Below the pieces are notes generated by a model. The model made no database searches, was not told the origin of the DNA, and saw only the letters and a program-made list of their open reading frames with translations. From NCBI GenBank assembly GCA_025459175.1, contig JALORC010000044.1, positions 1 through 49,742 of the forward strand: a DNA stretch of 49,742 bases, read 5' to 3'. Positions 16,022-24,886 of this stretch are shown piece after piece. Each line of letters opens with the position of its first letter. The stretch's first letter is position 1. The DNA is from Planctomycetota bacterium. Its GTDB lineage: Bacteria; Planctomycetota; UBA1135; UBA2386. The position numbers and the translations under genes are program-made.

Positions 16022-18598
16022 ATGAGCACCGCCGAGTTCGAAGCCCTGCTCGCCGATCTCGGCTGGCTGCGCACGCTGGCGCGGCAACTGGCCCGCGACG
16101 CGGAGGTCGCCGAGGATCTCGTGCAGGATGCGTGCGCGATCGCGCTGCGGCAGCCGAGCCCGCCCGCACAATGGCGCGCATGGTTGACCGAGGTGCTGCG
16201 CAACCTGCTGCGCAGCCATCGCCGGCGCGCCGCCCGAGCGCAGCGCCTGCTCGAGCAGGCCGAAGTCGCCACCGAACCCGATCCGGCGACCACGCTGCAG
16301 CGCGTCGAGACGCAACAGCGCCTCGTCGCGGCGGTGATGCAGCTCGACGAGCCGTACCGCGGCACGGTGCTGCTGCGCTTCTTCGACCGGCTGCCACCGC
16401 GTCGCATCGCCGAACGCCTCACGATCCCCGTGGCGACGGTGCACAGCCGGCTGCAGCGGGCCCTGCAACAGCTGCGCGAACGCCTCGATCGTGAGTTCGG
16501 CGCCCGGCCGGCGTGGCTCGCCGCGTTCGCGGCGTTCGAAGCACCGCCGCTGGCCGGGCCGAGCCCCGCGGTCGCCCCGGCGACGAAGCCGGCGCTGGTA
16601 GCGCTGGTGATGACGATCGCCGCCGGGGTGCTCTGGTGGCAGCTGCGCGCGCCGGCGCCGGCGCCGACCAGCGGCACGGCAGCGGCAGGGCCGATCGCGA
16701 GCCTCGACGCGCCGCCACCAGCGCACCAGCCGCAGCCGCCGGATCGGGTTGCCGCTGCAGTCACCGCGGTCGCTGCGCCCCCAGTGCAGCAGAACCACCC
16801 GCTGCGTGGTCTGGTCTGTGATCTGCAGGGCGCGCCGATCGCGAACGTGCGCATCGCGGCGATGCTCGGTGCCTCGCGCGCCGAGTGCGAACGGCGTCGC
16901 CATCAGGTCGAGCTGGGGCGCAGCGACGCCAACGGCCAGTTCGTCGGCGAACTCGGCGAACGCGCGGCGCTGATCGCGGCCGTCGACGAACAGCAGGAAA
17001 CCGTGCTGCTCGCGCACTGGACCGCGGCGACCGAGTTGCAGCCGGTGATCGTGATGGCCCCCGCCATCCTCGTCGCCGGCCGGGTCGTCGACGCGCACGG
17101 CCGACCGCTCGACAGCGGCCAGGTCGAGCTCGATCTGCCCGATGACATGTTGGCGCGATTGTCGATGCGGCTCGACCACACGATGCAGAGCCATTGGCAG
17201 ACCACCATCGCCGGCGACGGCCGCTTCGAGCTCGGCCGCGTGCCGCGGGTGCCGGGCGCCCGGCTGCGCATCACCAGCCTCGGGCACGCCATGGCGCACC
17301 GAGCCGCGCCCGAGCACGACCACACCGACCTGCTGCTGACGCTCGACGATGCCGACTACCGGGGCGAATTGCTGCGTGGCCAGGTCGTGCACGACGACGG
17401 CCGTCCCGCGGCCGCCGCGCGCGTGGCGTTCGGCGTGACGTCGTGCACGACCGACGAACGCGGCGCCTTCGCGCTGCCGCTCGGCCGCGCCGGGGCACCG
17501 ACCGACCTGGTCGCGGCGCTGCCCGGCTGCATGCCGGCGCGCCTGCCGCCACCCGAACGCGCGGCCGAACTTGCCGCCTCGTGGCCCGCGGATCTGCGGC
17601 TGCAGCTCGGGCCAGCGACGGACTCGGTGCGCGGCCGGGTGGTGAAGCCGGACGGCTCGCCGGTCGCCGGGGCCGAGGTCTGGCTCGCCGACCCTACGCC
17701 GTTCGGCGCCGACGGCGCGCGGGTCGTGCGCCTCGAGTTCTTCCTGGCCGGCGCGCCGCGGTGGAGTTCGTCGCAGCCGGAGCCGCTGCTGGAGCCGGAG
17801 CTGGTCGAGTCACCGCAGTCGGCGCAGTTGGCGCGCACCAAGTGGTCGCACGAAGTGCAGCCGACGGTGACCTGGCACTTCGTGACCACCGATGCCGATG
17901 GCCACTTCACGCTGACCGGCCTGCTGCCGCGCGCGTACCGGCTGCGCGCGTTCGATCCGGCCACCGGCTGCTTCGCGAGCGCGGCGGCCGTGTCGGCCGG
18001 TGCCGACCCCGAACTGGTGCTGGCGACCGACGAGATCCTGCCCCGACTGCGCGGCCATGTGCGTTCGCGGCGCGGCGATCCGATCCCGGACGTGCAGATC
18101 CAGCAGAAGTTCGTGCCGTTCGTCGCCGAGGCGCCGATCGCCGGCGGCAGCTATCGCTGGCTGTTCCTGCGCGAAGGCAAGGCGACGACGACCGATGCCG
18201 CGGGTGCGTTCGAGCTGCAGGACGTCGGTCAGAGCGACACCTACCTGCACCTCGAAGGCGATCGCATCCTGCCGAAGCCGGTGCCCGCCAGCGAACTGGC
18301 GGCGGATCGGGACATCACCTTCACCGCCGAACTGCGCTGCGCGATCGAGGTCGCGCTGCTCGATGCCGACGAAGCAGATCGCGTCCGCGGCGAGGACGCC
18401 AACGGCAAACCGGCGATGCTGGTGCAGTCGCACCGGAACGCGACCTCGTTCCTCGGCAGCGTGCCGCTGCACAACGGCCGCAGCGGCACGTTCTTCGTCG
18501 GCGAATCGGCCGTGCGCCTGGTGCTGCAGCGCGGGGATCGCACGGTGCGCACGATCGTGATCCAGCCGGATCCGGCGCGCACCACGTCGGTGCAGTGA
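16022..18598 (+). CDS. ECF sigma factor tethered to extracytoplasmic carboxypeptidase-regulatory-like repeats
   Basis: An 858-aa fusion. Residues ~1-75 are sigma-70 region 2 (AEDLVQDACAIAL, WLTEVLRNLLRSHRRR). Residues ~100-155 are region 4 (RGTVLLRFFDRLPPRRIAERL, VATVHSRLQRAL). A hydrophobic helix at ~194-214 (ALVALVMTIAAGVLWW) crosses the membrane. A Pro/Ala linker follows, then at least five beta-sandwich modules of the carboxypeptidase regulatory type, each opening with a G-x-V-x-D-x-x-G-x-P-like strand (GLVCDLQGAPI, GRVVDAHGRPL, GQVVHDDGRPA, GRVVKPDGSPV, GHVRSRRGDPI). The sigma part would be cytoplasmic and the repeats outside. To direct transcription it must act from the membrane or be cleaved (inference). 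It converges on a propeller protein gene, 16 bp between stops. Confidence 0.88.
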   Translation: MSTAEFEALLADLGWLRTLARQLARDAEVAEDLVQDACAIALRQPSPPAQWRAWLTEVLRNLLRSHRRRAARAQRLLEQAEVATEPDPATTLQRVETQQRLVAAVMQLDEPYRGTVLLRFFDRLPPRRIAERLTIPVATVHSRLQRALQQLRERLDREFGARPAWLAAFAAFEAPPLAGPSPAVAPATKPALVALVMTIAAGVLWWQLRAPAPAPTSGTAAAGPIASLDAPPPAHQPQPPDRVAAAVTAVAAPPVQQNHPLRGLVCDLQGAPIANVRIAAMLGASRAECERRRHQVELGRSDANGQFVGELGERAALIAAVDEQQETVLLAHWTAATELQPVIVMAPAILVAGRVVDAHGRPLDSGQVELDLPDDMLARLSMRLDHTMQSHWQTTIAGDGRFELGRVPRVPGARLRITSLGHAMAHRAAPEHDHTDLLLTLDDADYRGELLRGQVVHDDGRPAAAARVAFGVTSCTTDERGAFALPLGRAGAPTDLVAALPGCMPARLPPPERAAELAASWPADLRLQLGPATDSVRGRVVKPDGSPVAGAEVWLADPTPFGADGARVVRLEFFLAGAPRWSSSQPEPLLEPELVESPQSAQLARTKWSHEVQPTVTWHFVTTDADGHFTLTGLLPRAYRLRAFDPATGCFASAAAVSAGADPELVLATDEILPRLRGHVRSRRGDPIPDVQIQQKFVPFVAEAPIAGGSYRWLFLREGKATTTDAAGAFELQDVGQSDTYLHLEGDRILPKPVPASELAADRDITFTAELRCAIEVALLDADEADRVRGEDANGKPAMLVQSHRNATSFLGSVPLHNGRSGTFFVGESAVRLVLQRGDRTVRTIVIQPDPARTTSVQ

Positions 18599-18614
18599 GC
18601 GGATCGAACGGGGA

Positions 18615-19649
18615 TCAGCGGCCGAGCCGGATCCGGTAGATCCACAGGTCGCGGTCGACGACGAGCGCCAGCAAGTCCCGGTGCGGCGACAGCGCCGTGA
18701 AGCGGCGCACCGGGATGTCGGCAACCGCGCCCGCTGGCAGCGGCTCGACCCTGCCAACCGTCAGCGTGCGGCAGTTCCACCACGAGAACTGCTTGTGGTC
18801 GTGGCCGATCGCCAACAGTGGATCGACAACCGCGAAGAACTGCTGCGGGATCGCCGCCTCGGCGCGCAGCGTCCCCGACGCGACATCGAAGCTGCGCAGC
18901 GTCGCCCCGGCGGCGAACGCGGTGCGCCCGTCGAGCGCGAAGTCGACCGACCCGAGCGGTCGCTCGAGCGGTCGCTGCCCAGGCGGTGACGGAGGACCGA
19001 GCCCACGCGTCGCCCCGGTCGCGAGCTCGTGCACACACAGCTCGCGGTGAAACGAACCGAAGCCAAGCTCGTGCCCGTTGCTCGCAATCAACAGCCGGCC
19101 GCGCTCGACATCGTGAGCCACTTCACCGATGCCGCCGCCACCGATCCGGAGCCGGCCTGGTTCGGCTCCTGCACGGTGCAGATAGCCGTGGGCAAGCCCG
19201 ACGGCACCGTCGATCGAAACCCAACCGAGTCCGCGGGGCGCTCCCGGCCAGACAACCGTCGGAGCAGCTTCGGGATCCGAGGCCACGAACAGCACCGCAG
19301 AGTCCGTCGGCCGCCACCACCACCAACCGCCGGTTCCCGCGCCGAGCAGAAGCCCGCGACCGAGCGACCGGTTCTCGGACTTGCCGGTCGCGACCTCGAC
19401 GATGCCGACCCCCTCGCGCCACCCGACCGCCAGGCGAGCCCCATCGGGTGCCCAATGCAACGCACACACTTGATACTCGGGCACCGACAGCGACGGCAAC
19501 CGCACCGAGTGCACGAGTTCGAGCTCGGCGGCAGCGATGCGGCGCGCATCGAGTTCTTGCTGCGACAGCACCACCGCGCCGGCGCCGGCCGGCTGCTGGG
19601 CGGCCAGCAGCACCGACAGCCCGAAGGTCGCCCCGAGCACGCGCATCAT
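18615..19649 (-). CDS. Exported WD40-like beta-propeller protein
   Basis: A 344-aa protein with a signal peptide (about residues 1-18, ending LLAAQ) and a series of beta-rich segments typical of a propeller: VCALHWAPDGARLAVGW, VLFVASDPEA, VDFALDGRTAFAAG, FTALSPHRDLLALV. The pattern of a small hydrophobic strand followed by P-D-G/H-R resembles WD40 or YVTN-type blades. No catalytic motif is visible. An adjacent second Met at 19646 is an alternative start. A TTGACG/TATCGT promoter stands immediately before the start, so the mRNA is probably leaderless or nearly so. It is divergent from the CPBP protease gene and convergent with the sigma fusion gene. Confidence 0.75.
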   Translation of the reverse strand: MMRVLGATFGLSVLLAAQQPAGAGAVVLSQQELDARRIAAAELELVHSVRLPSLSVPEYQVCALHWAPDGARLAVGWREGVGIVEVATGKSENRSLGRGLLLGAGTGGWWWWRPTDSAVLFVASDPEAAPTVVWPGAPRGLGWVSIDGAVGLAHGYLHRAGAEPGRLRIGGGGIGEVAHDVERGRLLIASNGHELGFGSFHRELCVHELATGATRGLGPPSPPGQRPLERPLGSVDFALDGRTAFAAGATLRSFDVASGTLRAEAAIPQQFFAVVDPLLAIGHDHKQFSWWNCRTLTVGRVEPLPAGAVADIPVRRFTALSPHRDLLALVVDRDLWIYRIRLGR

Positions 19650-19656
19650 GGCGGCG

Positions 19657-19684
19657 ACGATAGGAACCCCCGCCGCCTCGTCAA
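19657..19684 (-). promoter_or_regulatory. Promoter TTGACG-16-TATCGT
   Basis: On the minus strand TTGACG (19679-19684) and TATCGT (19657-19662) are separated by 16 bp. The -10 ends 7 nt before the ATG at 19649, predicting a start of transcription at or beside the start codon. Confidence 0.5.
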
Positions 19685-19755
19685 TCGCCGCCGGATCGCG
19701 CTGATCGCGCTGGGGCGCAGCGGTGGCGTCCGCTAGATCTCCGCCTCAGCCCATC

Positions 19756-20535
19756 ATGTCAGCCCAGCCCCACGCATCACTCCGCGCCGCCGACCAGGTC
19801 GCCGCTGCCGGCCGCTGGCGGCTCGCCCTCGTGATCGCGCTGCTGGTGTTCGTGTTCACGCGCGTGCGCGGCCAGGTCCCGCTCTACGTCGATCTGCATC
19901 GCTGGTTGCGCGACCTCGGCATCCCGGACCGGGTGCGTGCGCTCGACGGCAGCCTGCTGCTGGTGCTGGCCGCGCTGCTCGCTGCGACCCTCGCGACCCG
20001 GCCGCGGCGGCCGTTCGCGGTGCTCGGCCTCCTCGCGTCGCTGCCGCGCGGCCTCTGGTTCGCGCTGCTCGCCGGCCTGCCGATGCTGCTGCAGGGATGG
20101 CTCGGTCGCACCGACGTGCGCATCGACTACCAGGTCGCGCGCTCCGTGCTGATCGCGCCGCTGGTCGAGGAACTGTTCTTCCGCGGCGCGCTGGTCGGCA
20201 TCGCGGTGCGCTGCGGCGGCCTGCGCTTCTGGCCGGTGGCGATCGCCGCCGGTCTGCTGTTCGGCGCGATCCACGTGCCGTGGGACGGCTCGCTGCACCC
20301 AGGCCACCTCGGCGTGTTCGCCGCCACCACCGCCGGCGGCATCTGGTACGCGTGGCTGTGGCGTTGCCACGGCTACAACCTCTGGACGACCATCTTCCTG
20401 CATGCGGCGATGAACGCGGCGTGGCAGGTGTTCGCGGTCGCCGACAGCGCGGCCGGTGGGCTGTGGCCCAACGTCGGACGCGCGCTGACCATCGTGGTCG
20501 GCACCGTGCTGGCGCGCCGCGCGGCGCGCTCGTGA
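19756..20535 (+). CDS. CPBP family intramembrane metalloprotease (CAAX/Rce1-like)
   Basis: A 259-aa integral membrane protein with about six to eight hydrophobic segments. Conserved motifs of the CPBP/ABI family are in order: EELFFRG (motif 1, the paired Glu), FGAIHVPWDG (motif 2 His) and FLHAAMNAAW (HxxxN, motif 3). In other bacteria such proteins process or protect small peptides or have CAAX-protease-like activity; the substrate here is unknown. Length is normal. Start: the ATG at 19756 begins a short cytoplasmic N-terminus before the first helix, and an in-frame ATG at 19723 is possible. It lies 100 bp before the AbgT gene on the same strand. Confidence 0.9.
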   Translation: MSAQPHASLRAADQVAAAGRWRLALVIALLVFVFTRVRGQVPLYVDLHRWLRDLGIPDRVRALDGSLLLVLAALLAATLATRPRRPFAVLGLLASLPRGLWFALLAGLPMLLQGWLGRTDVRIDYQVARSVLIAPLVEELFFRGALVGIAVRCGGLRFWPVAIAAGLLFGAIHVPWDGSLHPGHLGVFAATTAGGIWYAWLWRCHGYNLWTTIFLHAAMNAAWQVFAVADSAAGGLWPNVGRALTIVVGTVLARRAARS

Positions 20536-20635
20536 CCGGCACGGCGCCCGCGCGACCTGCGTGCAGGACACCGTCTCGGCGGCTACGGTCCGCGCGCCCG
20601 GTCTCCACGACCGCCTCACCGTTCTCCCCCGAGCC

Positions 20636-22186
20636 ATGAGCCAACTTCCCGTCCAACCCGGCAAGCGCTTCTTCGACCGCATCCTCGACGTCATCGAGAA
20701 AGTCGGCAACAAACTGCCCGACCCCGCCGTGCTGTTCCTGCTGGCACTCGCGCTGACCTGGGTCTTCTCGTGGGCCCTCGACGGCACCAAGGTCATGGTG
20801 CCGAAGGCCGGCGGCGCCTTCGACGAACAGATGGTCACCAACCAGCTGTCCGGCCCGGCGATGGTCGCCTGGATGACCGGCATGGTGTCGACGTTCGTGA
20901 ACTTCCCACCGCTCGGGGTGGTGCTGGTCGCGATGCTCGGCCTCGGTGTCGCCGACAAGTCCGGGTTCATCAACGCGCTGCTGAAGAAGCTGCTGAGCTT
21001 CACGCCGAAGGCGCTGCTGACGCCGATGCTGATCCTGGTCAGTCTGCTGAGCCTGGTCGCGGTCGATGCCGGCTACGTGCTGGTGATCCCGCTCGGCGGC
21101 GTGATCTTCTATGCCGCGGGGCGCCATCCGATCGCCGGCATCACCGCCAGCTTCGCCGCGATCTCGGGCGGCTTCTGCGCCAACTTCATCCCGACCGCGC
21201 TCGACACGATCCTCGCGGGGCTGACCCAGGCCGGTGCGCGCGTCGTCGACGCCAACGTCACCGTCAACCCGCTCGCCAATTTCTTCTTCACCATCGCGTC
21301 GTCGGCGCTGGTGCTCGGCCTCGGCTGGTTCGTCACCGACAAGATCGTCGAGCCGCGGCTGCGCCGGCTCCAGGTCGACGGCGATCCGGCCGACATGCCG
21401 AAGATGCAGGCGTTGACCGAGGTCGAGGAGAACGGGCTGCGGCTCGGGCTGGTGGCGATGCTGGCCGGTCTCGTCGTGATGGTCGCGGTCTGCCTGCCGG
21501 CGAGCTCGCCGTTCCGCGACGCCGAGGGCAACATCGCGTCGGCGACGGCGCCGCTGATGAAGGCGATCGTGCCGTGGATCCTGTTCTTGTTCCTGCTGCC
21601 GGGCATCGCGTTCGGCTACCGCGCCGGCACCTTCAAGACCCACCGCGACGTCGTGCAGGCGATGGCGAAGACGATGAACACCATGGGCTACTACATGGTG
21701 ATGGCATTCTGCGCCGCGATGTTCATCCAGGCGTTCAATACCAGCAACCTCGGCAAGCTGATCGCGATCAGCGGCGCCAACGGCCTGAAGAGCCTGGGCC
21801 TGCCGACCGCGGTCACCGTGATCGGCATGATCCTGTGCACCGCGACGGTCAACCTGGTGATGGGTTCGTCGTCGGCGAAGTGGACGCTGCTGGCGCCGAT
21901 CTTCGTGCCGATGCTGATGCAGCTCGGCATCTCGCCGGAGTTGACGCAGGCCGCCTACCGCATCGGCGACTCGACGACCAACATCATCTCGCCGCTGAAC
22001 CCGTACTTCCCGCTGATCGTGACGTTCACGCAGAAGTACCACCGCGGCACCGGCATCGGCACCATGATCTCGCTGATGCTGCCTTACTCGATGTCGTTCC
22101 TGGTGCTGTGGACGGCGTTCCTGATGGCCTACTGGGGCATCGGCCTGCCGCTCGGCCCCGGGGCCGGCTACGTCTACGGCGGTTGA
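20636..22186 (+). CDS. abgT: AbgT family transporter
   Basis: A 516-aa polytopic membrane protein that matches the AbgT (p-aminobenzoyl-glutamate transporter / antimetabolite exporter) family in length and sequence. Signatures include GNKLPDPAVLFL at the N-terminus, VDAGYVLVIPLGG, a re-entrant-like GGFCANFIPTALDT, NLVMGSSSAKWTLLAPIFVP, and GDSTTNIISPLNPYFPLI near the end. AbgT members import aminobenzoyl-glutamate for folate salvage or export sulfonamides using an ion gradient; the sequence does not settle which. The start at 20636 places a typical short cytoplasmic leader before helix 1. No Shine-Dalgarno sequence is obvious. It ends 22 bp from the convergent cytochrome gene. Confidence 0.93.
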   Translation: MSQLPVQPGKRFFDRILDVIEKVGNKLPDPAVLFLLALALTWVFSWALDGTKVMVPKAGGAFDEQMVTNQLSGPAMVAWMTGMVSTFVNFPPLGVVLVAMLGLGVADKSGFINALLKKLLSFTPKALLTPMLILVSLLSLVAVDAGYVLVIPLGGVIFYAAGRHPIAGITASFAAISGGFCANFIPTALDTILAGLTQAGARVVDANVTVNPLANFFFTIASSALVLGLGWFVTDKIVEPRLRRLQVDGDPADMPKMQALTEVEENGLRLGLVAMLAGLVVMVAVCLPASSPFRDAEGNIASATAPLMKAIVPWILFLFLLPGIAFGYRAGTFKTHRDVVQAMAKTMNTMGYYMVMAFCAAMFIQAFNTSNLGKLIAISGANGLKSLGLPTAVTVIGMILCTATVNLVMGSSSAKWTLLAPIFVPMLMQLGISPELTQAAYRIGDSTTNIISPLNPYFPLIVTFTQKYHRGTGIGTMISLMLPYSMSFLVLWTAFLMAYWGIGLPLGPGAGYVYGG

Positions 22187-22208
22187 GCGACTCCGGCCCG
22201 CCGCCGCT

Positions 22209-24833
22209 TCACCTGGTCGCGAACACCTGGTGCTTGCGATCGCCGCCAGAGACCAGGTAGGCGATCAGATCCATCAGCTCGTCGCGGTTCATCAGCGCGA
22301 CCGTCGCCGGCGGCATCATCGAGACCGGCGACGGTTCGATGGTGGCGACCTCGGCCGCCGACCAGCGCGTCAACACACCGAGGTCATAGGGATCGGTCGC
22401 GATCGCGACTTCCCGATCGTTGCGTCGGATCACCCGCCCGTACTGCACGCCGCCGTCGACGAGCACGACCTTGCTGGCCTGGTACTGCTCGGAGATCGAC
22501 TGGCTCGGCTCGCAGATCGCGACCAGGATGTCGCGGATCGAATAGCGCTTGCCGACCGAGCCGAGGTCGGGGCCGGCGTAGCCGCCTTCGCCCTGGAAGC
22601 GATGGCACGCCACACAGCGGCCGGCCGAGAACATCCGCTTGCCCTGCGCGTGATCGCGGCCACGGAGTTCCGCTTCGAACAGCGGCAGGGCGCTCGCCGT
22701 GGTCCAGCCGCCGGGCGGCCCGTTCGGGAACGGCAGCGTGCTCAGGTCCACCTTGGCGACGTCGCCGAGCAGCCACGACACGGCCGCCGCATCGGCCGCG
22801 GTCAGGTGCGCGATCGCATCCTCGCGGATCGCACGGATGTAGCCGGCGAAGCTCTTGCCGCCGTCCTTCTGCAGCGTGTCGTTCAGCCAGGTGAAGTAGT
22901 ACTTGCGGTCGTCGAGCGTCCAGCCGGACTGCACGCGGCGGATCGCGTAAGCGTAGTGGATGTTCTGCGTGTTCGGCGTGTTGGCCATCGCCTTCAGGAT
23001 CGCCTCGCCGTACTCGTGGCGGGCCAGCATCGCCTTGTCGTAGGCCATCGCCGCGGTCGCCGTGGTCTTCATCAACGCGATCGTCTTGCCGATCACGCTC
23101 GGGGCATCGAGGTGGCTGAGCACGCGACCCAGCTCGGCATCCAGCAACTGGTCGCCGGACGGATAGAACGGATCGAGCGCGGCGATGATCCGCGCGACCT
23201 CGGCCGGCGACGGCGGCTCGAGCCGGAGCAAGCACAGCGACCACGCGCGCAGCAGCGCCAGGCGGTCGTCGCGCGGCAGCGTCGCGAACGGCAGCGCCGC
23301 CAGCTTGTCGACGACCCGGCTCGTGAGGTCCTTCGCCCCGTGCCGACACAGCGCGATCGCCGCGTGGATCACCGCGCGCGGCGCGGTCTCGGCGAACACC
23401 CGTTCCTGCCACAGCGCGAGCTCCTGACACTCGATCGCCAGCCGCGCGGCATAGCGGATCTCACGATCGTCGTGCACGAGGTGCGGCCACGCCGCGTCGA
23501 TCGCCGCCTGGCCACTGCGGTCGCTGCCGTGGAACGCTTCGAGGCGGTGGCGCAGATCGCGCAGGCCCTGGTTGGCGAGCAGGCGCCGCGGCGGCGCGTC
23601 GTCGCCCGGCCCGGTGTGGCGCACGCGGTAGAGCTTCGACGCCGTGTTGCGACCGCCGACCACGAAGTACATGTGCCCGTCGGGCCCGAAGCGCATCGCC
23701 GCGATGTTGAGCGGCGTGCCGGTCAGGAACTCGCGCACCGTGCCGGTGTAGCTCGAACCGCGCTCGGCGAGGTCGAGCGTGTAGATGGTCCCGAAGGTCC
23801 AGTCGCACAGGAACAGCTGCTCCCGGTACCAGGCCGGGAAGCTCGACGGGTAGCCGAACGCGATCGCGGTCGGCGAACCGGGGCCGATGTCGACCACCGA
23901 ACCGTTGCTGTCGGCGAAGTGCTCCGGCCACTTCGCCGAGCCCGCGCGCGAACCGAACTCGGCGGCCGAGGTGACGTGATTGACGCGGGTCGGTCGGTAC
24001 CAGGGACTGCCGATGTCGAACTCGAGATCGGAGTCGTAGGTGAACAGCTCGCCCTCGCGGTTGATCGCCAAATCGACGCTGTTGCGCAGCCCCGAGGCGA
24101 TCATGGTCCAGTCGCTGCCGTCCGGCGAGATCCGGCAGATCCAACCGCAGGGCGCTTCGATGCCGACCGCGTGCCCCTGCGGATCGGGCATCGACGGCAG
24201 CAGCGAGTCCTCCCGCCACACCGGTGGCTGCAGGCTGCGCACACCCGGCGGCACGCCCGAATGGTCGCCGGAGACGAGATAGAGGCCCTTGCCGTCCTCG
24301 GTGACGATGATCGAGTGGGCCGAGTGTTCGTAGCCCATCTCCAGTTCCTTGATGCGGACGAACTCGTCGTAGGTGTCGTCGCCGTCGGTGTCGCGGATCC
24401 GGTAGAAGCCCTTCATCGACGACATGTAGAGGCTGTCGAACGCGTACAGGAAGCCGAGTGCCCCACCGACCGTGCGCTTGCCCCACGCGATCGGCTCGTA
24501 CGGGAAGCCCGGCAGGCTCTCGACGCGGATCGTCGACGCGGGGTCGCGGTCGTTCGCCAACGTGACGCGGAACACGCCCTGGCTGTCCTGGTCGGAGACG
24601 ATCAGCCGCCCCTTCGGGTCGAATGCCATCGCCACCCACGAGCCCTGTTCGGGCGGCACCGTGTAGAGCAGTTCGGCATCGAAGCCGACCGGCAGCGTGA
24701 TGCCGGTGTCGGGATCGAGCCGGCGTTCGTCCGCTCCGATCGCGGGGGCGGTCGGCGCCCGTCCGAGCCACGCGTAGGCCAGCGCCGCGAGCAGCAGCAG
24801 GAACACGACCGCCAGACGGTTCGACGAGGCCAT
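22209..24833 (-). CDS. PVC-type haem-binding CxxCH protein (propeller-HEAT-cytochrome c)
   Basis: An 874-aa exported or membrane-anchored protein. A hydrophobic segment at residues 6-23 is a signal or anchor. Residues ~45-430 are a six-bladed glucose-dehydrogenase-like propeller (MAFDPKGRLIVSDQ, DTDGDDTYDE, GLRNSVDLAINREG, AAMRFGPDGHMYFVVGG). A helical HEAT-like region spans ~450-680. A c-type cytochrome module near residue 740 carries the single haem motif CVACH and a later distal-side Met-rich segment (SMMPP). This domain order is typical of the family expanded in Planctomycetes and Verrucomicrobia. It is probably a periplasmic electron-transfer or sugar-oxidation protein; the substrate is not known. 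It lies 53 bp downstream of recQ on the same strand. Confidence 0.9.
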   Translation of the reverse strand: MASSNRLAVVFLLLLAALAYAWLGRAPTAPAIGADERRLDPDTGITLPVGFDAELLYTVPPEQGSWVAMAFDPKGRLIVSDQDSQGVFRVTLANDRDPASTIRVESLPGFPYEPIAWGKRTVGGALGFLYAFDSLYMSSMKGFYRIRDTDGDDTYDEFVRIKELEMGYEHSAHSIIVTEDGKGLYLVSGDHSGVPPGVRSLQPPVWREDSLLPSMPDPQGHAVGIEAPCGWICRISPDGSDWTMIASGLRNSVDLAINREGELFTYDSDLEFDIGSPWYRPTRVNHVTSAAEFGSRAGSAKWPEHFADSNGSVVDIGPGSPTAIAFGYPSSFPAWYREQLFLCDWTFGTIYTLDLAERGSSYTGTVREFLTGTPLNIAAMRFGPDGHMYFVVGGRNTASKLYRVRHTGPGDDAPPRRLLANQGLRDLRHRLEAFHGSDRSGQAAIDAAWPHLVHDDREIRYAARLAIECQELALWQERVFAETAPRAVIHAAIALCRHGAKDLTSRVVDKLAALPFATLPRDDRLALLRAWSLCLLRLEPPSPAEVARIIAALDPFYPSGDQLLDAELGRVLSHLDAPSVIGKTIALMKTTATAAMAYDKAMLARHEYGEAILKAMANTPNTQNIHYAYAIRRVQSGWTLDDRKYYFTWLNDTLQKDGGKSFAGYIRAIREDAIAHLTAADAAAVSWLLGDVAKVDLSTLPFPNGPPGGWTTASALPLFEAELRGRDHAQGKRMFSAGRCVACHRFQGEGGYAGPDLGSVGKRYSIRDILVAICEPSQSISEQYQASKVVLVDGGVQYGRVIRRNDREVAIATDPYDLGVLTRWSAAEVATIEPSPVSMMPPATVALMNRDELMDLIAYLVSGGDRKHQVFATR

Positions 24834-24886
24834 CGCCAGCAGGATCGAGTCAGGACCCGACCGATGCCAGCGCGAAAGCGCTGTCG

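Noticed and set aside
8900..17392. A 2830-codon open frame on the minus strand
   Set aside because: It is antisense to six well-supported genes and owes its length to high GC; the composition is Arg/His/Ala-rich with no domain, as are the other long antisense frames (6126-9032, 25367-29026, 28980-31751).
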